A DNA stretch of 64,000 bases from Desmodus rotundus (lineage: Eukaryota; Chordata; Mammalia; Chiroptera; Phyllostomidae), in assembly GCF_022682495.2 (NCBI RefSeq), contig NC_071391.1:16033680-16097679 (forward strand), in the 5' to 3' direction. Each line of letters begins with the position of its first letter. The stretch's first letter is position 1. Made by a program: the position numbers and the translations under genes. Shown piece by piece: positions 22,549 to 34,600 of the stretch. The notes beneath the pieces were generated by a model. The model was not told the DNA's origin and did not search any database. It saw nothing but the letters and a program-made list of their open reading frames with translations.

Positions 22549-23130
22549 TATTGAAAGCTTACTGTGTACCAAGCACTGTTTTTAGATTGGGGTTATCAGT
22601 GAACAACATGCAAAAATGCTTACCTTTGTGGCATTAAAACACATCACATTTTACCCAGGGGAGACAGAATAAACAACATGTGAGTAAATTACATGCTCCA
22701 GGGAACGCAAGGTAGGCAAGTGTCTATCCTTGGCAGGATAGAAAGGGGACCTGCAACTTGAAACACGGTTCCTTGAGGTGGTCTTCGAGGATTTGGAGGA
22801 GGAAGTAGTTAGGCAGGCAGACACAAGGAAGAATGGCTAGAGGGGACAGCTACTGCAAAGACTGTAAGCAAGAGTGTGTCTGCCTAGCCAAGGGACTTGG
22901 GCAGCATGATGGGAGGGGAAGAGTAGCAGCTGAGGTCAGAAGTAAAAAGCCGTAGCAATATTTTTGATTTTTATTCTGTGATGAGGAGCCATTCAACAGC
23001 TTCAAGTAGAAGAGTTGGCTGTTCCCTTTGCTGCTGTGTTTAGAACAGGCTGTAGAGAGACAAGTGTAATAGCAGGAAAATCAGTATTAGGAGGTTATTG
23101 TGAAATTCCAAGCAAGAACTGATGGACACG
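22549..23130 (-). repeat. L2 3' segment, reverse
   Basis: Begins at the same L2 terminus (TTATTGAAAGCTTACTGTG), with TACCAAGCACTG, AGTGAACAACATGCAAAAAT and then the reverse-oriented L2 body with AGCTGAGGTCAGAAG and TTTATTCTGTGATGAGGAGC. Confidence 0.65.
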
Positions 23131-23599
23131 TATTTGGCAGTCCTCAGCATAAAGCGAAAGGATGTGACCACCAAGGGAAATTATCATCTTAAGGATGATT
23201 TCAACTTTGGCTTTAGGATGCTCCTAACCATTTTTGGTGCTACTTTAGTCAGACTTTTTAATAAAGGCTGGTAGTCCAATTAAGAAGATCCAATTTGCTC
23301 TGCATATGAACTTGAGGATAGCAATATTTCATGATTTGGCAAGTATCTGTTGCTTTGGTTAAAAGAACCAAATCCTTCTATCATTAACTTTTAAATATAA
23401 ATCCAAAAGGATGAAAAGTAAAGGTAATTTGCAAGACTGAACTCCTTGAAGGCAGAGCAGTAGCTTGTCCATCTTTGTATTTTTATGGTCTGACACACTC
23501 TGGCACATGAAAAGCAAAAAATGTTTAACGAATGTCCAAGAACATGAAACTATCATAATCATAACACATCAAGACACAAAACAAAATTACAAAAGGAAA

Positions 23600-23605
23600 T
23601 TTATT
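23600..23605 (-). terminator. Probable distal API5 poly(A) signal (AATAAA)
   Basis: TTTATT on the plus strand reads AATAAA on the API5 strand. It is followed by A/T-rich sequence, and no stronger candidate lies before the start of recognisable intergenic repeats. Confidence 0.5.
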
Positions 23606-24906
23606 TCAAAAGCATAAGGGAACATTTACTTTTGAACAAGGTGATAAACAGGTGTCTTGCAAAGAAAAAATCATGACATGAACTTTGTTTCATTCAAATT
23701 TTTGAAGCAAAAATAACCTAAGTTGTGCACTAGTGCCTTAGGAGAGGAAGGAGAACAATGAAGTGGCTAAGGAAGAAACACAGTCAACTCAGTATCAAAC
23801 TTGAAGAAGTAGAGTCAATTCTGCTTACCTGTGAGTTTACAAATATTGTTAAAAAAAGAAAAAGAGGAAAAGTTACACTTAATGTTTAAATTTATGTAAC
23901 TATAATCCCAATGTAGTTCCTATACTTGAAATGGCTTTGGGCTACTGGCTGATCTGCCTCTGAGCTCCGGACTACCTGGTCACAGTTTTCAAATGGCAAT
24001 TCCGCCTTCCTACGTCTGTTCAGATTCCAAGGGAGCTTAGGTTCAGCTCACTGTCTTCTGGAATGTTTAGATTATTGTCACCACTCCACAGTCAAGCTGA
24101 CCAACTTCTTTTGCTCATGTGTATAATTCTAGTCTTCAAAGAAATATCTTTCCCATAAACATGTGCAGTAATTCCAACAAAGGGGTTTTGCTTTTCCCCC
24201 AATGTGAAGGTAACAGTATGAAGACACCTGCATTGGAATCACAAACTATTCCTCAAAAAATGTGCCAAACTACTAGAAAATGTCATTCAGGCATTGGACT
24301 TGAACAGCAAATGTGGGGAGGGAAGGTTAACTGTGGAACAAAAATATATGAAACATTCAAATGCAGAGCAAAGGACCTACACACTAAAAATGCCCATGAC
24401 ATTAAACACTCCACAAACCCCCCATCTGTTGTTTTCACCTAAAGATTCTATTGGCTAACTTATACAATAATTTTGATTAATAACCTGAGAAGTTAAAATC
24501 TTCAAAGTGGCAAAAGCAAACAGAGAGCATCCCTCATTATTGGTACAGCATGTTATCAAGTCATTTTTCCTGGACTGCCCTGGTTATTAAATCCCCAAAT
24601 TCTAAACTATTCTATGTCATCCTGTAGAAACCTATATGTACATCAGATTCAATATTTTGGCTGTATTTCTCCAACAGGGATCTCCAAACTCATCTTTGAA
24701 AATGCAGCCTTTGTTTATTTTTTGTTTTAAATAACAATAATCATGTAAGTGCAACTGACTCAGAATCCCTCACCACTTGGAGGAAAACCTAGATAACAGG
24801 TTAATAATGGATTCAGCCTCAAAAGGATAATCACCATGTCAAAGATTACCCGTCCTAGAATTTTAAAAAATGATTTACGTTGTACAGTCAAGTTTCACAG
24901 CATGCA

Positions 24907-24926
24907 TACACACACACACACACATA
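24907..24926. repeat. (CA)n microsatellite in the API5 3' UTR
   Basis: Ten or so CA units, followed by TATG/TGTA alternation to about 24955. Confidence 0.9.
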
Positions 24927-25614
24927 TGCTTATGTATGTATGTATATTACACATACACATTCCTACCCAAATAGTAAGATCCCATAGTCAAAAGTCTTTA
25001 TCACAACATATGGAGAAGAGGGAAGTAAGCAGTGCAAAGCAGCCTACTTTCTCCTAAAAATGTAATGTTGTTTGTACAGTTTAAGAAAGCTGATAAATGT
25101 TTTGCTCTTAGGACACTAGGTAGGAATGCTGAACCATTGCCTAGCAGCTTTATTAAAAAATAATGAAAACAAAATGTTAAGATTGACCACTACTCTTCTC
25201 CATATATTGTGGGGAAAAACAAAGGACAGAGGGGAGAAAAAAAAATCAGTAACCTTTCAAAACTGATGATCTTTATCAGAAACTGACTGAATTTCATTAT
25301 ATTTTAGACTTGAAGAACTCTCACCAAATTATTAAGATGTTGAAAAGTAAAAGATTCACAATATGAAGTCTGAATAATGATGATATTGCAAAAACAAGAT
25401 CGCGCACAAAGCATCCAAAAATATCGCTGTGGTTTTTACCTTAGACACAACCATGGTAGATACAAAAGTAGATCATACATACAAAGGTATAAAGAACATT
25501 AAGTTTTTAGCTGAAGGCAGCAGTCCTCTTAAAGGGACATCCCCGGCAATCCAATGAGTAGTAGAATTTAAGTGTATGGAGCTCATGACAATGCTGAAGA
25601 ATGTGATGTCTTAC

Positions 25615-25697
25615 TCAGTAGAGTCTTCCCCGACTGCGATTTCCCCGTGCTCCCCAACCGCGGCCACTTCTACTTCCCCTGAAGGCTCCTCTCTGCT
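25615..25697 (-). CDS. API5: API5 coding exon 14 (terminal)
   Basis: 83 bp, residues 498-524 (EQRGAFRGSRSGRGWGARGN then RSRGRLY) and TGA at 25615-25617. The arginine/glycine-rich tail is typical of RNA-associated nuclear proteins. Separated from exon 13 by the 4.9-kb intron 13. S508 and A514 differ from the human residues I remember. Confidence 0.97.
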
Positions 25698-28600
25698 CTA
25701 CGAAAAAGCGAACAAGGGTTTAGGTCTTGCTCAGGACTTCGTGACACAACAAACGTAGCTCAAGAGATCTGAATACAGCAGTAGGCTTTTTAAAAGTAGC
25801 ATTGGTATCTACTACACCATCTACAAATTCAATCTGTACATAAAACCAGGGCAACGCATACACCGAAGAACATATGGCAAGGTGCAAAATACAGTCATAG
25901 TGGGTACTCAATTATAACTATTTATTAATTCTTTATTTGGTAGTGATAGTGTTTATCACTACCAAAGACAATTAATAAAACTATTAAAGTGTATATACTT
26001 AATATGAAATTAACAAAAAGCCATTGGCTTTCAAGTTTGTGACATAAATGCAAAGTATCTTAAAGTATCAATGACCAATTCTGAAATGCAATGGATAGGC
26101 AATTTGTTTTGATCATAATATTTCAAGCACCAAGACTCAGAAAAATGTAGATATAAGTGCTGACAGCTTTGCTCACTGTTTTATCAGCTACGTGAGCTTC
26201 TCAGAGTGCTGCTGAAAGGTGATGATGTGTATACATAGTGTTTGGGTTACTGAAAAGTCAAGTCACTTGCATTATATGACAGAGTAAGTCTTTATTCATT
26301 GGCTAGTCTCTTTTCTAGCCCCAGAGAAGTATTCCTCAGGGGAGTCCTTCCAGTACAGAAAACTGATTGAAGTTACCAGCACGGCTAGACGTCTCATCAT
26401 ACATAAATGAATTAAGAGCCTCAAACTTCTAATTCTGGAGATCAAATCTCTTCATTGAACTTTCAAACTTCCTCACTGCGGCAATCTTACTAGTAGCAAT
26501 AAATGACGGTGCCATTTTTGGATCCATAGTGTTGGGATACTTGAAAAATTCCTATTAAATCCATTTATTGCAATCCATTTTTTGCCATTGTGGCTAGAAG
26601 TATAGTTACCTTATTTGGGTGATGTTTCCCCCCCAGAAATTCTGAGTTAGAAAACCAACTAGATCTTTCTCCAGCTTCGCCAACATTTATGTGTGCGACA
26701 GAATGGGATCTGACTCAAAGTCACCTCTCATATCATGGCACATTTTTCTAAGTTGATTGGCATGGAAACCACTGAAACACAACCGTCATGTTAGTTTATT
26801 ACCCTAGTGAAAACACTCAGGATGTTAGAGGTGGTCTGAGGGCAAGATGCGCCCAGTGATAAATGCAGTGACTGTGGGTACATTCGGAGGGTGGGCTGTA
26901 ACTCCTGCATTTTTGACTAAGACTTGGCCTTATTTATGGCACACGTCTGCACATTTTCCCCTACAATACTCATTATAAAACCTTCATTTCTCAGCAAATT
27001 TAACATCAACACACTTAACAAATAAACATCCTCATAGATATCATTACTATAAGCTATAAACTAATAGTCTACAGAACTCCACCCTTTCAATTGTTTTTCA
27101 ATCACTTTTAATATAAAGAACTGGGTTCCCGTCAATTGTTCAGCTAGATCTAATGACAATGCCAAATATCCCGTATGAAGGTCCTGTTTGACCCTGTTGT
27201 CTTTTCTGTGTCGGCTATTTCTTTTGATCTGATGCAGACACTGTTACAGTACAGGGAATAACCAAATATTCTTTTTCAAGGGCTTCATCCTGAGAACCAT
27301 TCTGTACTTCCATGATTTTTTCAGCAATTTCATGCTTTTATTACTAACTTAAAAAGCCACTATTCAAGTAAAAATTATGCTTTAAAAGTTATTTTTATAT
27401 TCTGAAAATGTAAAAGGTAAAGGTCACAAAATACAGAATATTTAGAATTCCTGGGTTACTGGGGAACTTCTTTTACAGGAAGGAAAACTAAACATGGGTA
27501 TGTGTTAGTAAATGATACGACTGAAAATGCACTAGGAAGCTGAACTCAGTTGTGGGAACTAATACTAGGTTCACACAAGTAACAGAGACACAGGTTAGTA
27601 AAGTGATACACGTGGGCAAGGAACAAAGACTACACGCGCCTGCATGGACTCAAAGGACAATCACAAGTCCTGGCTCCTTCGTGACAGTAAACATGTCCAG
27701 GCCCAGGACACCAGTAGTTTGTTTTCTTGACAACAGACCTGTCGTTCACTGTAATAAGGTGGTAATACTAACACTACCTGGTTCCCCAATAACACAGAAA
27801 GAATAAATTTCCCAACCCCTCAGTGTGCATGACTTTAAAAACCCCCATCCAGTCTTCTCTGGAAAAATAAAGCAAAACGTGAGCTTGGCGGACATACAAA
27901 TGTGGAATTATGATGATTGTGCCAAATGTGGGTAACAAAATCTATTCTTAAAAGAACACAAAACATCCCCCCCCTTCCAATATCTGAGGCAATGTTGACA
28001 TCTCAGAAAAAAAAAAAAAAAAAGCTTCTCCTATATTCCTTACACATTATCAGTTCCCAAAGGACAGGCATAAAAAAGGTGGAAAAGTTTTGAAGTAGAA
28101 AGGAGCACCAATTCTCATCTGTAGTACTGCGAGAATACCTAGAAGAGGTAACATTCTACTCTCAAATATACAAACAAGCAAAAAATTTACACCTATTTTC
28201 TAATGAATCAGAGTTTGCCATTTGATGTACGAAAAGCACTCCAATTATGAATTGACTCTTATAAAAATGGTTGGTTGGGTGTTACCCACAAACTGAAATG
28301 TGGGGTTTGATTCCTAGTCAGGGCACAGTCGCCAGTTGGGGGCGCATGCAAGTGACTGACGTTTTTCTCCCTTCTTTCTCACTCCCCCTTACCCCCTACT
28401 CTGGAATCAATAAAAAACCGAAACCGTTTTTCACATTAATAGTTTGAAAAATATCACATACAGCCCTGGCTGGTGTGGCTTCAGTGGACTGAGTGCTGGC
28501 CTGCAAACCAAATGGCTGCTGGTTCGATTCCCACTCTAGAGCACGTGCCTGGGTTGCAGGCCAGATCCCTGGTGCGGGGCGTGTAAGAGGAAACCACACA

Positions 28601-31600
28601 CTGATGTTTCTGTCTCCTTCTCCCTCCCTTGCCCTCTCTAAAAACAAATAAATAAAAAATATCACATACAATCTAAGGCTTTGCATTTTCCACGTCTCTT
28701 TCCATATGCATCGTATCACCTGATTCTATCAGGCACAGGGCAAAATCCTCAAGGAAACTCGAGTAATGACTTGCCCAAGTGAAGGAATACAGATCTCTAT
28801 GTATTGCCACAGCTCTTGATTACTTTAATTAAATCAAATGAAGATAGTATCTGAGATAACAGTTGATTTTAATAATGGTTGATGTTAAGATACCACATTA
28901 AATCATTCAAGTGACAGAGGACAGTATTTGATGCAATGAAGCAACACGGAACCCTCTCCATTTACAAAATGCTTTCACAATATTCTTATTTGGAATTTAT
29001 TATCCTCTTATTTGTTATCCATCTTTTTCAGGTAAGAAAAGAGGCTGAGATGCACATTTACATATTACTACATAAGTAAGAGCTCAGTGATCTTTCCCAG
29101 ACTAAAGTTGCCTCAAACAAAAGAGGCAAAAAGTGAAAACAGTGCTCAGTGTTTGTGCTGTGGCTGCACTAGAGAGGCAGTGTGCAGTGAGTAGTGAGTG
29201 GCCCACCAAGCTTCTTCCCCGGAACCACATTCAGCATCCCAGTGTCAAGCTGCCACACCTTTGAACCATGTACGTGAGTACCTGTGCTTTACCTCTATTT
29301 TGTGCATACCTGAGGAAGACGTGTCCTGAAGTATCAGAAACACCTAAGAGAGTTTGGAAAGGTATTATGCTTAGTATAAAACTGGATGTAATTTAGTGTT
29401 TTGATCGTGGTGAATGAAATAAAGACATTGTGTGCACTGAATCTCCTTTGTCCGCCATTTGTACTACTTTACACCCAGAGAGAGACTCTTGAAAGCTGCC
29501 AGTCACTACTGGTTCTGCAGGTAGCAAAGGGATGTTTTAGTCGGCATCGAGTAATGGAAAGTATATTGCTTGAGCAGGTTGATGAATGTACAAAGAATGG
29601 TGTGTATTTATCCTATCAGTCATTCCTGCTTTTACTATATGGCAATATTACTTGTATTTTATGTTTTACGTGCCATTTGGTAGGGTGTTTTGTTTTGTTT
29701 TAGGCCTGGGAATGCTCAAAATTTTTTCCATGTAAATTAATAATGGCTTCACTTCATTTTGTTTTAGCTTATGAAAGGTTTCATAGTAACACACTACTTT
29801 TGGAAAGTGGGGGCACCCTGTACTGCAAATTAATCCTGATTGGTAATCAAGGCCAATCACAAGCATTTTTGATTGCTGGTGTTATTAAACTCAGTCTTAA
29901 AGATCTGCTGAGGTAGTGATACTTTCACCCATTCTTCTTTGAAAGGATCTATGAAGGTATAAATCAGTGAAGAAAAAAAAAAAAACCCTTCACTTCTCAT
30001 TCAATAGCTCTGGGAGAGAATGGACCAGTGGGAAGCTCTTCTGGCACTAATAGCTAAAGATGATAGGAGGACTGCACTCTGGGCAGTTGGGTGGGGGGAC
30101 CACAATTGGACACATCTTCCTTGCCAGATGATACTTTAGCATCTGACCCCATTTCTATGACCTCTCCTTTTGAAACAGTACAGAAGATGGGAGGACAAGC
30201 GGTAGGCTGACAAGGTCCAGGAAGGATCATTAATACCTCATTTGCCAGAAGCTATAGCTCTATCCCTGAAGGAGAATGCACAGAAAGTCTTGCCTTGAAG
30301 CTGGAACAGGGAAAACCAGTAATGAATGGCTCAGGCCAACTTCCTTTCTTTTTTTCTGTTGGCTCCTCTGAATGTAAGAGGCATATTTTTCTTTAAGTGC
30401 TTAGTTTTGCACGCCCAGTTCAGTAAGCCCACAAAAGTGGATCAGAAAGTGATGGAGTCAGCTGTTTCCCCAATAGCTCTAGTTTCCCAAGCTAACTCAG
30501 AAAGATCACACAATAAAGCTATGACACTGCATGTAATTGATAATGAAAACCAAACACAACACAGTTCTTGCCTAATCTCTCATACTGCTTGTACCCAAAC
30601 GGAAACGCTCACCATAATTAAAGTTGCCCAGATTGCTGCTATATTTCCCACTAGGAGGATTATAAATCTGCCTGGCATCCCTTTTTGGTCCTGCTGGAGA
30701 TTTCTTGGGTGGTGAACCGGAAGTTGTATCTTCAGTGGCTCTCTTTTGCCTATAACAGTAAAAAGAACAACAATTAAAACAATTATACCAGAGGCCACCA
30801 CTACACTTATATTTTAGCATTATTAGTTATGAAAAACATCCTAAAGAAGATAGTCACATAAAGGAAATAACATTCTGATGTATCAAATTAACTGTGCCTT
30901 AATTATGGAGACATTGTGAGAGAGCATTTACAAGACTTTAATCTAGAATTCGTAGCTCCAAAGACTATATGCAAGTAACCCATTTTGCAAAAATTGTCAG
31001 AAAGTCCAGTTATGCCACAAGAGCACAAATAAGGCTGAAAATCCAGGGTTGTACTCCACTAGTTTATTTTGTAAGTACTGGAAATAGATTTAATATTTTA
31101 AGTCATGCTTCTAATAGTCATATTTTCACATCTTATTAAGAATCATTTAATAATGTACCATTTTATGTAGTGTTAACATCTGAATTCAGATTTTCATATT
31201 ATAAGTCATAAATATAAGAACACTTAAATCACTTTTAAATATATGTCTTACCCAATTTCAACCTTCTGCACAGGTTTCCAGGATAATGTTACTGTGCTCT
31301 TATAAGAAGGAGGGATGTGGAAGAGATCCTGAAGAGACAAAATCAGACGAGATCTCTATGTATGGGATGGTGTGTGGGGGGGGGGGGGGGGGTGGCCAGG
31401 GTAACACACAGGGAGACGTCATAAAGGTTAATTTTAGGAAAGAAATCTTTAATTTATCTTGCTCTTGTGCTGGTGACTGAGCACCTAAATAAGGCTACAA
31501 GAAAATAGTAAGCAAGGGCAATTTTGTTAAAACCTCCACCTATTACTTATTAAAGTCATTTTGTGCACGACACTTAAGAAACCGAAGCTAAGTTTTTTCT

Positions 31601-34600
31601 AAATGTGATTTCAAGTTTCCAGGGGAAAGTATCATGTTTATCAACTTTAATAACAAAGTCAACAAGGATTTCTTTTGTACATTTTAAGTAGTTTAAAACT
31701 TGAGTACTGCTTGTCTAGCTAATGGGAGGACTGGGTAAGAAAGGAAGACATTACCTTGATTAAAACATTGATGTTATTTGTTATTTTCAATGCAACAACT
31801 TTAATCTTGTTCTGCAAAAGGAAAACAAAAATAAATTAAAATGCCATTAACCTTTATAATGCATATTCCATTACCACATAGAAATAGAGTAATTACACTT
31901 CTCTTTCAGAATCATTCATCATTCATTCTTTCTTTAAACTCTAAGCCAGTATAGAGATGGCAAAGCAAGCAAATAATCTTTCTGTTCTCTTGACAGGTAA
32001 GAACATGAAATTGTTAGCTACAATGTACCTGAAAAAACACATGAGGGACAGGTCATATGCACACAGGAGTTGTTCTAAAAACAATCAGTGTAAGTTGCAG
32101 GAAGACATGATGAAAACATAAAACAGTTCAGTGGGACGGGGATGAAGAGTGATCAAAATAGATGAGATTAGAGAACCAAATATCCCAACACAAACACACA
32201 TATAGTTTGGTATAAAATTAGCAATTTAATCTTTTTTCCTAATGTAAATTAGTATGTGGGTTTCAAAAAGGTGAAATTAAACATAGGACAACCACCAATC
32301 AAATATTTAAACAACATGTGCTGCTAATGGCCCTAGTGAAATACTGGTATGTATCTAAGTTTGGTAACAAACACCGTTCATAAACACTAGACACAGTCAA
32401 GATTACTTCAATATTGACAAAAATATAACTTAGCAACTATGTAGACAACCTTCTAACATCATATATCTGAACATATACTTGTATCACCAATTCAAATAAA
32501 GTCAAATGTTACATTTCAATGTATGAGTTCAGTCTGAATATATAATAAAAGGTGGCTATTATAAGTATTTCCTTATGAGATGTGACCCAGTGTTCTCACC
32601 TCGTCTGTTTTTAAGGCCTCGCCTGTTTTACCCTGGAGAGCCAAGCGAAGTTGTCTGATATAAACCTGCAGGCCCCGTGCAAAGTACTGCAGCCTAAAGG
32701 AAGAAGTATTTGTTAATGAGTAAATCATCACTTCAACTTTAACAAGTCAATCTCTGTGTGTTTATCTGCTAACAAGTGATAGTGTTTGACCTGTTTGTCC
32801 CGAAAGGTCCAGTAAAAATACACAAAATTACAGATTTGAGGATTTATTATAAACTCACAAATCTCAGAGACCTGAATAATCTTTTTCAAGTTTGTTCCCA
32901 CTTAATATGTGAACAAAGAGTTGGTACCATAACTCTATCCTACGGACTACTAGGCACACTGCTTAAGAATCTGGTTCCATTTATTTAATTTTTTCATTTT
33001 TAGAGTCCTTCCTTCTTTCCTTTCCTCCCTTTCCTTCCCTCGCTCCCTCCCTCCCTCTTTCTTTCTTTCTTTGAATAAAAACAGTCCCACAGCATTTATT
33101 ATCTGGTAATAACACAAGGGTAATCAAAACAATATGAATCAATGTTTAAGAACCATACTCCCAATAAAGGACACCTACAAACACAAGCTGGATTGCCTTC
33201 TTAACAATTTCTCACTTCATTAGTCATTTCTAGTTGGAGACACTTTGGAGTAGAGTAATATTATCTCCTTTTAGCATTATCTGACCCAGTTATTTTTTTG
33301 ACTTTGAAATGATTCAATACAAAGCGTCTTCATGTAAACAACTTAGAATTTCTCCAATAACAGCAGCAGCTAGGGTCTCCTGAGTACCCACCATATCCCG
33401 GGCACTGTGCTCAAAGCTTCCTGTCTCATTTAGATCTCACAACTCTGGGGTGGGTGCTATCATCATTTTATAGCTGAGGGAAACTTGGGGTGTTAGAGTT
33501 TATGGAGCCTGCCCAAATCATAAAGCAAGTGGGGAGAGCCAGAGTCTGTTTTCGACAAAGTTCCTTCCGCCCATGGATCTGTTATATACCACAGGTGTCA
33601 TGTGTGTGCAAATATGCCTGTGTCCTGGCTCTTCTGTCTCCTACTAGGCTGCAGCAGGGTGGGAAGACAGCTCTTGTAAAGATGAAAACAGAACCCAGGG
33701 AGCACCAGAGAGCAATCATCTCTGCCAAGGATTGGACTACTTTGATCACACATCACCTAATTTTAAAATCTTTGAGCTTTTCTGCATTCAGCTTGGCTGT
33801 TAAGAAATCTGGAAGTTTTCGTCCCAACTGGTGGAAGCTGTACAACAAACACTCCACATAACTGAATTGCAGCTTAGGTTCTTCATTGCCAGCATTTTCC
33901 CCATTTTCTGCTTCTTCAGGAGGGAGAGGCATGTATTCCTAAGAGATAAAAATATCGAGGTATTTGCAATCGCTCTAATTAATTATAAACATATACTCAA
34001 CTAATTGTAGGGCATGCTTTTAAGGCATGAAAAACTACCAAGATCAGAAATTTAGGTCAGATAGCTCTTTTAGACCTACTGGATCAATGATCTAGGCTGT
34101 CAATTCTCCAAATTCACCTACGTTGTAGCTGCTACCACTATTAAGAAGGATAATGAAAGTAGCTAACATTTACTAGGTACTCAATATAGATGGAATTCTA
34201 AAAGCTTAGGTATCTTTCCTATAGTGAAAAAGTTAGTAAGCTGAAGAGTCAAGCTGGGTTTGACCTCAAGAGTCGATGCTCTTAACCCACTGGTAACTCC
34301 AAAACTCTCTGAATATTAGTCCATATTCTTTAAGCACTGACTCTCTCTTCATTCGAAGTAGTACCAAAGACATTCAACACCAGGACTGTAGCACTAGGAG
34401 GTACTAACGGTCTGAAAGAGAAACAGACACTGGATGACTCAAGTCATACTATGGGCCTAATGCTTATCACTGTGTCCTAACTGCTCACATCCAACGAGAA
34501 AATCATTTGGTGACTCTGATGATGATTTTATCAAATGGCCTATTTTCTCTACAATTATGACTTAAATGGACTGATTTTCTGGTTGCTAAAGCTACTTGGC

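Larger units (their letters stand above)
15081..23584. other. TTC17-API5 intergenic region
   Basis: No gene recognised. Contains a (CA)n tract (15273-15290), a MIR (16620-16810), old LTR-like segments (16978-17590 and 18775-19110), L2 (17700-17950 and 22265-23130), a Ves SINE (18180-18390) and a HAL1-like element (20010-21737). 15300-16600 and 19110-20000 are largely unassigned. Confidence 0.8.
23585..25614 (-). other. API5: API5 3' untranslated region (inferred)
   Basis: Sequence downstream of the API5 stop. AATAAA hexamers on the minus strand appear at 25149-25154, 24714-24719 and 23600-23605. A 3' UTR of about 2 kb ending just after the last one is my best estimate from remembered API5 transcript size; shorter forms are possible. 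The region is free of Ves and L1 insertions, as expected for transcribed UTR, and contains a (CA)n tract near 24907-24926. Confidence 0.6.
25698..30612 (-). other. API5: API5 intron 13
   Basis: 4.9-kb last intron. Contains two neighbouring plus-strand Ves-type SINEs (28268-28420 and 28463-28654), a poly(A) tract near 28005-28023, and otherwise sequence I do not recognise. No coding homology found. Confidence 0.85.

Noticed and set aside
29401..29703. 100-codon plus-strand open frame in API5 intron 13, considered as a processed pseudogene
   Set aside because: Starts at a non-ATG codon, resembles no protein I know, and lacks a poly(A) tail and target duplication.
30326..30715. 129-codon plus-strand open frame overlapping API5 exon 13
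   Set aside because: Shadow on the opposite strand of a confirmed API5 exon plus intron.
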